Source: Bradyrhizobium sp. AUGA SZCCT0176
GTDB lineage: Bacteria > Pseudomonadota > Alphaproteobacteria > Rhizobiales > Xanthobacteraceae
NCBI RefSeq assembly: GCF_018130145.1
Contig: NZ_JAFCMB010000029.1
Span: 1 to 64,000, forward strand
Length of the DNA: 64,000 nucleotides
Direction of reading: 5' to 3'
Below the pieces are notes generated by a model. That model saw only the letters and a list, made by a program, of their open reading frames with translations. It made no database searches and was not told the DNA's origin. A program made the translations under genes and the position numbers. Shown piece after piece: positions 17,256 to 26,653 of the stretch (the first letter of the stretch is position 1; the number at the start of each line of letters is the position of its first letter).

Positions 17256-17663
17256 CACGGTATCCTTGCTCTTGTTGTTATGGCGTCGACAGCGTTTTCA
17301 AGCGAAGCATGCCCTCGGACTTGATCCGGGGGTGGATTCCGGTTCGCGTGCAGAAAACGCGTCAAACAGATAAAGCCTCGGGCCGCGCGAGTGCGTCCTC
17401 TTGCAGGCGGTGGCGATCGTGGCTTTTTGACCTCATGGATGGCATCATAATTGCCCAATCGGATGCCTGGATAGGGCTTAGTGTCGCTTCGCGCCGCGAG
17501 AACGGGAGAAAACCGTCGACTTCCGATCGCAACAGGAACAGAGTCGTTTTGCCGCTGCTCGTCGCAATCCGTCGGGTTGACGCGGTGGATAGGTGGATGA
17601 GTTTTGACGACCTCACGTGATCAATAAACGGCAACCGGCGCGTCTACCAAAGGCGGTGTCGGC
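17256..17663. other. intergenic stretch with dispersed repeat
   Basis: These 408 bases separate divergent genes. Positions 17292-17372 hold a dispersed repeat described separately. The remainder shows no coding frame with a recognisable family. No clear operator was seen. Confidence 0.5.
17292..17372. repeat. dispersed repeat GCGTTTTC...GAAAACGCGTCAAA, copy 1
   Basis: It begins GCGTTTTC-AAGCGAAG and ends GGTTCGCGTG-CAGAAAACGCGTCAAA, so its ends are inverted (GCGTTTTC against GAAAACGC). A second copy is at 37837-37888. This copy carries about 22 extra bases in the middle (CCTCGGACTTGATCCGGGG segment). Confidence 0.65.
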
Positions 17664-19265
17664 ATGACCACGCCCTGGTGGCAGAATGGCGTGATCTATC
17701 AGATCTACCCGCGTTCCTTTCAGGACACCAACGGTGACGGCATAGGCGACCTCAGAGGGATCGAGCGGCGGCTCGATTATCTTGTCAGCCTTGGCGTTGA
17801 TGCGATCTGGATCTCCCCGATCTATCCGTCGCCGATGGTTGATTTCGGCTATGACGTTGCCGACTATTGCGACGTCGATCCACGCTTTGGGACGCTGGCA
17901 GACTTCGACGACCTGCTGATGCAAGCCCATCGGCGGGGGCTCAAGGTTCTGCTCGACTTCGTGCCCAACCACACCTCCGACCAGCATCCATGGTTCGTCG
18001 AGAGCCGCGCTTCGCGTGGAAATCAGAAAAGAGATTGGTACATCTGGCGCGATGCTGCGGCTGACGGCGGACCGCCCAATAACTGGATCAGCGATTTCGG
18101 CGGCTCGGCCTGGGCATGGGACGAAACCACCGGACAATATTACTACCATGCCTTCCTGAAGGAGCAGCCGGATCTCAACTGGCGTCATCCAGCCGTGCGG
18201 GCGGCGATGTATGACGTGATGCGTTTCTGGTTCGATCGCGGCGTCGACGGTTTCCGCATCGACGTGCTCTGGCACATGGTGAAGGCCGCAGATTTCCCGA
18301 ACAATCCGCCCAACCCGGCCTATCGGCCCGAAATGGGTGAAATGCACCGCCTGCTTCAACTCCATTCCACAGACCAGCCCGAGGTGCACCGGATCGCCGC
18401 CGAAATGCGTGAAATCGCCGACGGCTATGGCGCCAGGGGACAAGGCGAACGGGTTCTGATCGGTGAGATCTACCTGCCGGTCGATCGTCTGATGCACTAT
18501 TACGGCGGTGAGCGCCCGGAGGTGCACTTGCCCTTCAATTTCCAGCTCATCGATACGCCGTGGCAGGCGCGCGCCCTGGCGGCGGCGATCACCGGCTATG
18601 AGGCAGCGCTACCTTTGGGTGGCTGGCCAAACTGGGTGCTCGGCAACCATGATCGGCCGCGCGTTGCGGCCAAGCGTGGGCAGGCCCAGGCCCGCGTCGC
18701 GGCGGTGCTGTTGCTGACGCTCCGTGGCACGCCCACGCTCTACTACGGCGACGAACTTGGTTTGAGCGATGTCATGATCGAAGCATCGCAAGTGCGAGAC
18801 CCGCGCGAGTTGCGTGAGCCCGGTTTGGCGTTGGGCCGGGATCCCGTGCGCACGCCGATGCCATGGGATGACAGCGAAAATGCCGGTTTCACCAACGCCA
18901 AGCCATGGCTGCCGCTCAATGCCGACTGGCCGACGCGCAACGTGGCGCGGATGTCGGAAGATCCTCACGCAATCCTGACGCTTTATCGTCGGTTGCTTGT
19001 GTTCAGGCGCGATTGCCCGGCTTTGTCGATCGGTGACTTCGTACTGTTGAATGTAGAGGACGAGATGCTGGTTTACGAACGCCGGCACGATTCGGAGCGG
19101 CTGATTGTGGCGCTCAACCTCGGCGCACAGTCGCATCGACTGCCGTTGCCGGATTGGGCGCATAGGAGCCGGGTGCTCCTGTCCACGGTCGAAGATGCGG
19201 CGCTGGTCGAAGACGGTGCCCTCCTGCTAGGGTCGAATGAAGCTGTCGTGCTCGAGGCCGGATAG
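17664..19265 (+). CDS. GH13 alpha-glucosidase / oligo-1,6-glucosidase-type enzyme
   Basis: This 533-residue GH13 enzyme has a (beta/alpha)8 barrel. Conserved regions are visible in order: DFVPNHTS (about 98-105), GFRIDVLWH with nucleophile D200, GEIYL with acid/base E268, and LGNHDRPR with D330. The QIYPRSFQDTNGDGIGDL start is that of the alpha-glucosidase/trehalose-hydrolase/sucrose-isomerase subgroup. It lacks a signal peptide and is cytoplasmic. It likely hydrolyses or transfers alpha-glucosyl units from small sugars. The glycosyltransferase gene follows after 24 bases in the same direction. Confidence 0.88.
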   Translation: MTTPWWQNGVIYQIYPRSFQDTNGDGIGDLRGIERRLDYLVSLGVDAIWISPIYPSPMVDFGYDVADYCDVDPRFGTLADFDDLLMQAHRRGLKVLLDFVPNHTSDQHPWFVESRASRGNQKRDWYIWRDAAADGGPPNNWISDFGGSAWAWDETTGQYYYHAFLKEQPDLNWRHPAVRAAMYDVMRFWFDRGVDGFRIDVLWHMVKAADFPNNPPNPAYRPEMGEMHRLLQLHSTDQPEVHRIAAEMREIADGYGARGQGERVLIGEIYLPVDRLMHYYGGERPEVHLPFNFQLIDTPWQARALAAAITGYEAALPLGGWPNWVLGNHDRPRVAAKRGQAQARVAAVLLLTLRGTPTLYYGDELGLSDVMIEASQVRDPRELREPGLALGRDPVRTPMPWDDSENAGFTNAKPWLPLNADWPTRNVARMSEDPHAILTLYRRLLVFRRDCPALSIGDFVLLNVEDEMLVYERRHDSERLIVALNLGAQSHRLPLPDWAHRSRVLLSTVEDAALVEDGALLLGSNEAVVLEAG

Positions 19266-19289
19266 CCCACAGCAGAGAAGGATGATCAC

Positions 19290-20297
19290 GTGCGCATTGC
19301 CATGCTGGCGCCGATCTCCTGGCGGACACCGCCGCGCCATTACGGCCCCTGGGAGCAGGTGACCAGTCTCTTGACCGAGGCTTTGGTCGCGCGCGGCGTC
19401 GATGTCACCCTGTTCGCCACCAAGGACAGCCGGACGGCAGGCAAGCTCGATGCCGTCTGCCCGGCGCCCTATTCCGAGGATCCCGCGATCGACGCAAAGG
19501 TGTGGGAGATGCTCCATGTCGCCCACGTCTTTGAGCAGGCCGGTGAGTTCGATCTTATTCACAACCAGGCCGATTTCGTCCCGCTCGCCTTTTCGCGGCT
19601 GGTCGGAACCCCCGTGGTGACGACGATCCACGGTTTCTCTTCCGCGCGCATCCTGCCCGCCTACAAGGAATACGAAAATCGCGTCCACTATGTTGCCATC
19701 AGTGACGCCGATCGCCATCCGGACCTGCGCTATGCCGCAACAATCCACCATGGCATTCCGCTGGAGGATTTCCCCTTCGATCCGCACGGCAGCGAAGATC
19801 TGCTCTTCTTCGGCCGCATTCACCCGGACAAGGGGGCGGCTGAAGCGATCGCTGCGGCAGATCGGTCCGGCCGGAAATTGATCATGGCCGGCATCGTCCA
19901 GGACCAGAATTACTACGACGAGCAAGTAGCGCCCGCACTCGACGACAAATCCGTGGTCTATCTTGGCCCGGTTGGCGGAACGGTGCGCGCGAAGACTCTG
20001 GGCTCCGCGCGCGCGCTGCTCCACCTCATAAATTTCGACGAGCCGTTCGGTCTGTCGGTGGTAGAAGCGCTCGCCTGCGGAACGCCGGTCATCGCCCGCA
20101 ACCGCGGATCGATGCCCGAGCTCATAGATGATAGCGTGACCGGATTTCTGGTCGACAGCCTCGATGCGGCGGTAGATGCGATAGCTCGCGTCGACGAGAT
20201 CGATCGCGCTGCTTGCCGTGCTGCGGTATCGGCGCGATTCACGGTGGACCGCATGGCCGATAGATATCTGGGCCTGTACCGATCAATCCTCGGCTGA
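19290..20297 (+). CDS. GT4-family glycosyltransferase
   Basis: This 335-residue GT-B fold enzyme of family GT4 has an N-terminal acceptor domain (MRIAMLAPISWRTPPRHYGPWE). The donor-binding C-terminal half carries FFGRIHPDKG and the EPFGLSVVEALACGTPVIA motif with the EX7E glutamates. This version, starting with RxxPPxxYGPWE, is common in genes of unknown acceptor. It is probably co-transcribed with the GH13 gene, which suggests synthesis or remodelling of a small glycoside or storage sugar; that is inference. Confidence 0.87.
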   Translation: MRIAMLAPISWRTPPRHYGPWEQVTSLLTEALVARGVDVTLFATKDSRTAGKLDAVCPAPYSEDPAIDAKVWEMLHVAHVFEQAGEFDLIHNQADFVPLAFSRLVGTPVVTTIHGFSSARILPAYKEYENRVHYVAISDADRHPDLRYAATIHHGIPLEDFPFDPHGSEDLLFFGRIHPDKGAAEAIAAADRSGRKLIMAGIVQDQNYYDEQVAPALDDKSVVYLGPVGGTVRAKTLGSARALLHLINFDEPFGLSVVEALACGTPVIARNRGSMPELIDDSVTGFLVDSLDAAVDAIARVDEIDRAACRAAVSARFTVDRMADRYLGLYRSILG

Positions 20298-20322
20298 GAA
20301 CCGGGGCGCGCACCCCTCGCGG

Positions 20323-20565
20323 TCACTCCGCCGCCAGATTGTAGTCGTGGCGTAATGCCTTCTGGATATCGAGCGCGGCGCGTGCCGCCGCGTTGGCATC
20401 GGCGTCGCCCGCGGACACCACGCACATCGACCAATTGTTTTCAGCCCGCTCATCCGTGGCGCGATTGATGGCGATCTTGCGAACGTTCGAGCAGCCGGGT
20501 TGATTGCGGAGCTCTGCCAACGCATGCGCTTGCAAGTCTTGCATCGAAAGCAGGATCTTTGCCAT
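20323..20565 (-). CDS. small hypothetical protein
   Basis: This 80-residue soluble protein begins MAKILLSMQDLQAHALAELR and contains IAINRATDERAENNW, with a helical C-terminus. Such short proteins occur widely in Bradyrhizobium-like genomes with no known role. The next gene on the same strand ends 24 bases upstream of its start, so the two may form an operon. Confidence 0.6.
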   Translation of the reverse strand: MAKILLSMQDLQAHALAELRNQPGCSNVRKIAINRATDERAENNWSMCVVSAGDADANAAARAALDIQKALRHDYNLAAE

Positions 20566-20589
20566 GCCGGTCTTTACCTGTGCGAGGCG

Positions 20590-20832
20590 TTACTTCGCGG
20601 ATTTCGCGATCTTGTGTTCGAGGTGGCCGGTCTCGTAATCCCGGCGCAGCTGGCTCAGCGACGTCTCGTTGAGCTGAAGCAAAACGTCGCTCAGCTTCTC
20701 GGTTGGCGGATAACCGGCGGCGAAACCCTGCCCGTAAATCTTGCGAAACGTGCCAACCAGCGTGGCGCCGTGCTTGTGGCTGATTTCGCCGTCGTGGTTG
20801 CGGTGGCGATTGTCGAGACCTGTCTTGCTCAT
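20590..20832 (-). CDS. small hypothetical protein
   Basis: This 80-residue soluble, charged protein starts MSKTGLDNRHRNHDGEISHKHGATLVGTFRKIYG, with a conserved-looking Asn/His/Gly-rich front and a helical C-terminus (LSQLRRDYETGHLEHKI). AAGGGAG precedes the ATG at 20832. It is probably the first gene of a two-gene unit. I recognise no domain. Confidence 0.6.
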   Translation of the reverse strand: MSKTGLDNRHRNHDGEISHKHGATLVGTFRKIYGQGFAAGYPPTEKLSDVLLQLNETSLSQLRRDYETGHLEHKIAKSAK

Positions 20833-21145
20833 GTCGCGCTCCCTTTGCCCATAGCCGACAGCATCCTCCCGCCGGGACCAAAGGGCAACCGATGACTTGG
20901 CTGCTCTCTTGGACCGCTCTCTTGGGCCGGGCCGCGGCCTTGGGGATCGCGCGGATGCTCGCATCCGCGGCTGCCAGTTCCAAAGGCTGGCGTCCGGTCG
21001 AGATGTGGTCCGGGGAACTACGTACGACTAATCCGGAAATCTTAGCCGCCCGTTATTCTTAAGCCCGATTCATTCCTTGTTTACCGCTTTTCATAACCCT
21101 GGTTTGGCGGCGAAACGTCAACTTGCTCCGCGACATAGGGGATCG
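20833..21145. other. divergent intergenic stretch
   Basis: These 313 bases lie between divergent genes and hold no supportable gene. They should contain promoters for the small-protein pair and for the c-di-GMP gene, but I could not identify a box with confidence. Confidence 0.4.
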
Positions 21146-24142
21146 ATGATGTTGCGTACCAATTTGGCGCGCATGTTCGGAGCGCTCAGCGCCACCAATG
21201 AAGCCATCCTGCGGGCCAAATCGGAGGATGAGCTTTTTCAGAGGGTTTGCGACGCGGCGGTGTTTGGCGGCAAGTTCCTCGGCACGGGCATGCTGCTCGC
21301 CGACGGCAACGGCCGTTTGCGTTGTGTTGCCGGCGCCGGTCTTGGCGTCGATACGCTGAAGAACGCGGACAATGCCAGTTCGGTTCACGCGGACTCGGAC
21401 GATGGAACGGGCCTGGCACCGTCCGCATTTCGTACCGGCCGCTCGTTTGTCTCCAACGACTACACCAATGATGAGCGAACAAAACGCTGGCATGTCCAGG
21501 CGCGTCAGATCGGAGCCCGGTCGGCCGCCGCCGTGCCGATCAAGCGGCACGGAAAACCGATCGGCGTGCTGCTGTTTTATCTGGAACAACCCGATGCGTT
21601 GAACGAAGAAACGGTCGGCCTGCTCGAACGCATGGCTGAAAACGCCTCCTTTGCACTCGACAATTTTGACCGCGACAATGCCACGGCGCGCATCACCCGG
21701 ATGTTCGCCGCGCTCACCGCGACCAACGAAGCGATCATGCGGGCGCGCTCGGAAGACGAGATGTTCACGCGGGTCTGCGAGGCCGCCGTCGAGCAGGGAA
21801 AACTGCTGGGCGCCGCCATCTTCTTGCCCGAGCCGGACACCACCTGGTTCAGGCTGGCCGCGCAGGCGAGCGTCTATCCCGAAATCACCGCGAGCCTGCG
21901 TTTCTCCTGCGATCCCGCGATCCCGCAAGGACAGGGCATGGGCGGGACGGCATTCCGGACAGGCAAGCCTTGTCTTAGCAACGACGTGCCCAACGATCCG
22001 CGCTCGCGCCCGTGGTTGCCGCTGGTGGAAAAAGCAGGGCTGGCGGCGTGCGCGGTGTTCCCGCTGTTCGCCGGCGCCAGGGTCGTAGGGGTCATGTACT
22101 TCTTCTTCGGCGGCGGCGACCGGCTCGATGACGAGATGACCGCCCTGATGGGGCGGATCGTCGAAAACGTCTCGTTCGGGCTTGATGTGCTGGCGCAGGA
22201 GGCCGAGCGCAGCGCCGCCGAACGGCAAAAGGAGCGGATTGCGCGCCTGCTGGCCGCCCTGGGCGCCACCAACGAAGCGATCATGCGGGCAAGCACGCGC
22301 GAAGAGCTGTTCCGGCGGGTATGCGAAGCGGCGGTGCTGGGCGGTGATTTCACGTCCACGGTCATTGCGCTGGCGCGCCCCGACAGCGAGTTTCTGGAGG
22401 TGGTCGCCGCAGCGGGGCCCGGACGGGATCGCGTGATCGATCTTCGCTTGTCCGCGCATGCGCATCACCCGGAAGGACAGGGCGTTACCGGCATCGCGAT
22501 GCGTACGCGCAAGGCGTGCATCAGCAATGACTATCTCGCCGACTTTCCGGTGAACAGCCACTTCTACAATCGCGCCAAGGACCGTGCGACCATGTCGGGC
22601 GCGGCATTGCCGCTGATGCGCGGCGGAGAGGCGCTTGGCGCGCTGTTGTTTCTGTCGAGGGAACGCAACGCATTCACTCCTGAATTGACCGAGCTGCTGC
22701 AGCGTCTTGCCGACAATGTCGCGTTCGCACTGGAGAATTTTGAGCGCGCCGACGCGAAAACGATCGCGGATCAGCGCATCGAATATCTCGCCTCCCACGA
22801 CAGCCTCACTGATCTGCCGAACCGCGAGTCGTTCAACCAGCTGCTGCACTTTGCAATCGAGTCGGCGCGGCGCCAGGATCGGCAATTGGCCGTGTTGTTC
22901 ATCGATCTCGACCGCTTCAAGGTCATCAATGATTCGCTCGGCCATGACGCCGGCGACCGGCTGTTGACCGAGATCGGCGCCCGGCTGCGGCGCAGCGTGC
23001 GCGCTTGCGACGTCGTCGCCCGGCTTGGCGGTGACGAGTTCGTCCTTATTCTGGAGGATGTTTCGGGGCGGGAGGACGTCGAAGGCGTCGCGCGAGACCT
23101 GCTGAGGATTTTAAGTGAGCCGATCCAGCTCAGCGGTCACGAATGTAACGTCACCGCCTCGATTGGCGTGGCGATCTATCCTGCTGATGGCACCGACATT
23201 CAGACCCTGACCGCGAATGCCGACACGGCGATGTATCTCGTCAAGGGCGATGGCAAGGACGGATTCAGGTTTTTCACCCGCGACACCAGGACCCAGCCCA
23301 TCGAGCGGCTCACGATGGAGACCAACCTCCGGCATGCGCTGGAGCGCGACGAGCTGCTGCTGCATTATCAGCCCAAGATCGATCTGAACACCGGCGAGAT
23401 CACCGGCGTCGAGGCGCTGTTGCGCTGGCGGGCGCCGGACGGAGCCATGCTGCCGCCGTGCCAGTTCATTCCGCTTGCCGAAGAAACCGGCCTGATCGTT
23501 CCGATCGGCCGTTGGGTGCTCAGGGAAGCCTGCGCGCAGAACATGATTTGGCAACGCCAGGGGATGCGGCCGGTCTCGATGGCGGTCAACCTGTCCCCGC
23601 GCCAGTTCGTCGACGAACGCCTGTTGCAGGACATCGATGCGGCGCTGGCGATCAGCGGCATGCCGCCGAACCTGCTCCAGCTCGAGGTCACCGAAAGCAT
23701 GGTGATGCAGAACGTCGCGCGCGCCGTGCGTGTGCTGGACGGGATCGAGAGTCGGGGCATTCATATCGCCATTGACGATTTTGGCACCGGTCACTCCTCG
23801 ATGTCGCTGATGAAGCAATTCCCGATCGACACCATCAAGATCGATCGATCCTTCGTTCGCGACCTCGCGGAGGACATGGAGGACCAGGCGATCGCGCAAG
23901 CCATCATCAGCATGGGCAAGGCACTCGGCATGACCGTCGTGGCCGAGGGCGTGGAGACCATCGAGCAGCAGGCGTTTTTGCGCCGGCACGGCTGCGACGA
24001 GATGCAGGGCTACCTGTTCAGCAAGCCGCTGCCGCCGGGCGGCATTGCGGATCTGCTGCGGCCGCCTCATGCGGCGTCGCCGTCGCTCCAGCCGGGCGCC
24101 GATGGTGATTGCAACGCAGCAGAGCTTGCGATCGACCAGTGA
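21146..24142 (+). CDS. GAF-GAF-GAF-GGDEF-EAL cyclic-di-GMP signalling protein
   Basis: This protein of about 998 residues makes and/or degrades cyclic di-GMP. Three tandem GAF sensor domains start near residues 5, 184 and 363. Each opens with the same phrase (R-x-ALxATNEAI-RA-s-E-x-x-F-x-RVC-AAV), showing internal duplication. The GGDEF domain (about 548-715) has an intact GGDEF active site at 628-632 and an RACD inhibitory-type I-site five residues before it. The EAL domain (about 728-980) has EALLRW at 756 and DDFGTG. No membrane segment is present, so sensing is cytoplasmic. I chose ATG 21146, which has AGGGG upstream. The GAF ligand is unknown. Confidence 0.92.
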   Translation: MMLRTNLARMFGALSATNEAILRAKSEDELFQRVCDAAVFGGKFLGTGMLLADGNGRLRCVAGAGLGVDTLKNADNASSVHADSDDGTGLAPSAFRTGRSFVSNDYTNDERTKRWHVQARQIGARSAAAVPIKRHGKPIGVLLFYLEQPDALNEETVGLLERMAENASFALDNFDRDNATARITRMFAALTATNEAIMRARSEDEMFTRVCEAAVEQGKLLGAAIFLPEPDTTWFRLAAQASVYPEITASLRFSCDPAIPQGQGMGGTAFRTGKPCLSNDVPNDPRSRPWLPLVEKAGLAACAVFPLFAGARVVGVMYFFFGGGDRLDDEMTALMGRIVENVSFGLDVLAQEAERSAAERQKERIARLLAALGATNEAIMRASTREELFRRVCEAAVLGGDFTSTVIALARPDSEFLEVVAAAGPGRDRVIDLRLSAHAHHPEGQGVTGIAMRTRKACISNDYLADFPVNSHFYNRAKDRATMSGAALPLMRGGEALGALLFLSRERNAFTPELTELLQRLADNVAFALENFERADAKTIADQRIEYLASHDSLTDLPNRESFNQLLHFAIESARRQDRQLAVLFIDLDRFKVINDSLGHDAGDRLLTEIGARLRRSVRACDVVARLGGDEFVLILEDVSGREDVEGVARDLLRILSEPIQLSGHECNVTASIGVAIYPADGTDIQTLTANADTAMYLVKGDGKDGFRFFTRDTRTQPIERLTMETNLRHALERDELLLHYQPKIDLNTGEITGVEALLRWRAPDGAMLPPCQFIPLAEETGLIVPIGRWVLREACAQNMIWQRQGMRPVSMAVNLSPRQFVDERLLQDIDAALAISGMPPNLLQLEVTESMVMQNVARAVRVLDGIESRGIHIAIDDFGTGHSSMSLMKQFPIDTIKIDRSFVRDLAEDMEDQAIAQAIISMGKALGMTVVAEGVETIEQQAFLRRHGCDEMQGYLFSKPLPPGGIADLLRPPHAASPSLQPGADGDCNAAELAIDQ

Positions 24143-24166
24143 AGGCGAGGGATCGGGGCGATCGAT

Positions 24167-24946
24167 CTAGATCAACGCGGGATACGATCCGCCATCCAGA
24201 TGGAGGTTCTGGCCTGACATAAAACCTGCCAGAGCGCTGCACAGGAAGGCGCAGGTCGCGCCGAATTCCCTGGGATCGCCGAGCCGTTTCGCGGCGATCG
24301 ATTCGATCTGGCGCGCACGAGCCTCTTCATAGGAAATATTCTCGCGCGTCATCGCGGCCTTCGCCATCTGGTGCTGGCGGTCGGTGTCGAACCGCTCGGG
24401 CAGCAGATTGTTGATAGTCACATTGTCGCGCGCGACCTCGAGCGAAAGCCCCTTCATTGCCGCAGTCAGGCCGCCGCGCGCGCCGGAGGACAGCGTCATG
24501 TGCGGACGGGGCGTCGTTACCATCGCGGAGGTGATGTTGACGATGCGTCCGAAGCGCCGCTGCCGCATCGTCGGCAGTACCGCGCGGATCAGCATCAGCG
24601 GCGCGATCATGTTGGCCTCGATCACCGCCAGCCAGCGTTCGCGCTCGATGTCGGCGAAATTGCCGGGCGAGGGACCTGCATTGTTGTTGACGAGAATGTC
24701 GGGTGAGGGACACGCCGCGATCAGCCGTGCCTGGCCGTCCGCGGTCGTGACATCGGCCGCGACCGCGGTCACGTTGCCGCGGGCCTTCTCGCGCAGCGCG
24801 GCGGCTGTCGCGTCGAGTTTTGCCGCATCGCGCCCGTTGATGACGACGTGGACGCCCTCCTGCGCCAGGGCTTGAGCGCAGGCCAGCCCGAGCCCCTGAC
24901 TGGACGCGCAAACCAGCGCAGTGCGGCCTTCGATCCCAAGATTCAT
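24167..24946 (-). CDS. SDR-family oxidoreductase
   Basis: This 259-residue SDR has ALVCASSQGLGLACAQALA as cofactor loop (CASSQGLG in place of TGxxxGIG), NNNAGPSPG, and a C-terminal SGQNLHLDGG. At the active site the usual YxxxK is altered: the segment after the catalytic Ser region (VNITSAMV) reads MTLSSGARGGLTAAMKGL, so the Tyr is not obvious. Similar SDRs are called 3-oxoacyl-ACP-reductase-like. GGGAG precedes ATG 24946. It is divergent from the TRAP operon and shares its promoter region, so it is probably part of the same catabolic regulon. Confidence 0.8.
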   Translation of the reverse strand: MNLGIEGRTALVCASSQGLGLACAQALAQEGVHVVINGRDAAKLDATAAALREKARGNVTAVAADVTTADGQARLIAACPSPDILVNNNAGPSPGNFADIERERWLAVIEANMIAPLMLIRAVLPTMRQRRFGRIVNITSAMVTTPRPHMTLSSGARGGLTAAMKGLSLEVARDNVTINNLLPERFDTDRQHQMAKAAMTRENISYEEARARQIESIAAKRLGDPREFGATCAFLCSALAGFMSGQNLHLDGGSYPALI

Positions 24947-25021
24947 GTGTTCTCGCTCCCAGAGCTTATTGTTTGAAATCACTTGCCTTTTTGTCGAATG
25001 TCGCGCTATTCTCCCATTTGA

Positions 25022-25060
25022 ATAATCGATTATAAAGAAAATTACTATTGAAAATCGATT
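25022..25060. promoter_or_regulatory. paired AATCGATT palindromes (candidate GntR operators)
   Basis: The AT-rich divergent promoter region holds ATAATCGATTAT, a perfect palindrome at 25022-25033, and a second AATCGATT core at 25053-25060. Their centres are 29 bp apart. The GntR/FCD regulator encoded at 28998 in the same cluster is the likeliest ligand, by position only. Confidence 0.45.
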
Positions 25061-25137
25061 ATTTTTCCGCGATGACTCCCATCAACGCGGTGGCAGCGGC
25101 GACATCAAACCAGCCGCTGCATCATGGGGAGGACAGG

Positions 25138-26142
25138 ATGACGCGACTTTGCATGGCATTGCTGGCGTGGTTTGCAGCGTTCCTGCCGCTGAATGCGGGC
25201 GCCGAGCCGGTGACGCTCAAGCTGTCGTTCTTTGCATCGGACACCGAGGTCAATTACGCGCGCGCCATCAAGCCATGGATCGACGCCGTAAACGCCGATC
25301 CGAGTGGCGCGGTGAAGATCGAGGCCTTTCCGAATGGCGCGCTCGGCAAGGCGCTGCCGGCGCAGCCGCAGCTGCTGCTCGACGGCGTCGCCGACATCGC
25401 GTTCGTCAATCCGAGCCTGGGGCCCGGCCGCTTTCCGGACGATCAGGTGTTCGAACTACCGGGCCTGCTGCAAAACCTGAAAGAGGGTGTAAAGCTCTAC
25501 GAAGAGCTGCTAAAGGCCAATCTCTTGCGCGGCTATTCCGACTATTACGTCGTGGGCGCCTTCATGAACCCGCAATACATGGTGTTCGCCCGCCGCCCGA
25601 TCAAATCGCTCGCCGACCTAAAGGGCATGAAGGTACGCATCAACGGCGCGGTGATCGGGCAGACCGTCAAGGAACTCGGCATGGTGCCGGTGCTGATGCC
25701 GCCGAATGAGGTGGTCGAGGCGATGGGGCGCGGCACGATCGACGCTACCACCACCGTTCCGGCGGCCATCGTCGATTTCGGCATCGACCGCGTCACCAGC
25801 CACGATTATCTGCTGCCGCTCGGCGCGGGTCCGCTGGCCGTCCTGATGAATCGCAAGAAGTTCGAGTCGTTGCCGAAGCCGGCGCAGGACGTGATCGCGA
25901 AATACTCGATCCGCTGGATCGACGACACCTATATCCGCGACCTCGGGCAATACAACGACGAGCTGATCGCAAAGTTCAAGGCCGATCCCAAGCGCACCGT
26001 GGTCGCGCCCTCGCCGGCGGATCTCGCGAGCCTGCAGCCGGTCTATCAGAAGGTCACCGCCGAATGGGTCGCCAAGGGCCCTGGCAATGCCGAGCTGCTA
26101 AGCAAGGCGCGCGAACTCTTGACCCGGATCAGGGCCAACTAG
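25138..26142 (+). CDS. TRAP transporter substrate-binding protein (DctP type)
   Basis: This 334-residue periplasmic protein has a signal peptide (MALLAWFAAFLPLNAGA). It shows the TRAP DctP pattern: VTLKLSFFASDTEVNYARAIKPW, then the signature FARRPIKSLADLKGMKVRI with the Arg that usually binds the substrate carboxylate. It captures an organic acid, presumably aromatic given the neighbours, and hands it to the permease encoded next. GGGGAGGACAGG precedes the ATG. Its stop is adjacent to the DctQ GTG start. Confidence 0.9.
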   Translation: MTRLCMALLAWFAAFLPLNAGAEPVTLKLSFFASDTEVNYARAIKPWIDAVNADPSGAVKIEAFPNGALGKALPAQPQLLLDGVADIAFVNPSLGPGRFPDDQVFELPGLLQNLKEGVKLYEELLKANLLRGYSDYYVVGAFMNPQYMVFARRPIKSLADLKGMKVRINGAVIGQTVKELGMVPVLMPPNEVVEAMGRGTIDATTTVPAAIVDFGIDRVTSHDYLLPLGAGPLAVLMNRKKFESLPKPAQDVIAKYSIRWIDDTYIRDLGQYNDELIAKFKADPKRTVVAPSPADLASLQPVYQKVTAEWVAKGPGNAELLSKARELLTRIRAN

Positions 26143-26143
26143 C

Positions 26144-26653
26144 GTGAAGGCGGCGCGAACCATCGTCACCCGCGTCGCGAACGCGTTCGCCGTCGCCGGG
26201 TTGTCGTTGCTGCTGATCCTTGCCGTCTTCACGCTGCTCGACGGGCTGCTCAGGGCTGTCGCGAACACGCCGATCGACCTGGTGCGCGAGATCGGGGACA
26301 TGATAGCGGCGATCTGCGGCACCTGCTGCCTGCCGATCGTGCTGCTGCACCGGAACAATATCGTGCTGCGGATCTTCGATCGGATCCTGCCGCGATCCGG
26401 TGTTCGCGTCATCGACACAGCTGCGGCGCTGGTGATCGAGATCGTCATGATCGGCATGGCCTGGCAATTCTGGCGCTTCGGCATCAAGACCATGCAGGCG
26501 GGCGACGTCACCTGGCTGCTCAACTGGCCGAAGGCGCCGTTCTGGTTCGCCGTTGACGGCATCCTGTGGGTGGCGGTGGCCGTGCAGACCTTCGTGCTGA
26601 TCGAGGAGATCACCGGTGCGTCCCGGCGCCGCGATCCGGAGCCCGCGGCATGA
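26144..26653 (+). CDS. TRAP transporter small permease (DctQ type)
   Basis: This 169-residue protein has four predicted membrane segments, the usual size and topology of DctQ subunits. It starts with GTG one base after the DctP stop and ends in an ATGA overlap with the DctM gene, indicating tight co-expression. The region GDMIAAICGTCCLPIVLLHRNNIVLRIFD resembles the conserved loop of the family. Confidence 0.85.
   Translation: MKAARTIVTRVANAFAVAGLSLLLILAVFTLLDGLLRAVANTPIDLVREIGDMIAAICGTCCLPIVLLHRNNIVLRIFDRILPRSGVRVIDTAAALVIEIVMIGMAWQFWRFGIKTMQAGDVTWLLNWPKAPFWFAVDGILWVAVAVQTFVLIEEITGASRRRDPEPAA

Noticed and set aside
21059..22945. 628-codon minus-strand open frame opposite the GAF-GGDEF-EAL gene
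   Set aside because: Antisense shadow; repeated phrases simply mirror the GAF duplications.
24157..24176. CGATCTAGATCAA, FNR/FixK-like half site
   Set aside because: It lies at the 3' ends of two convergent genes, with no promoter to serve.
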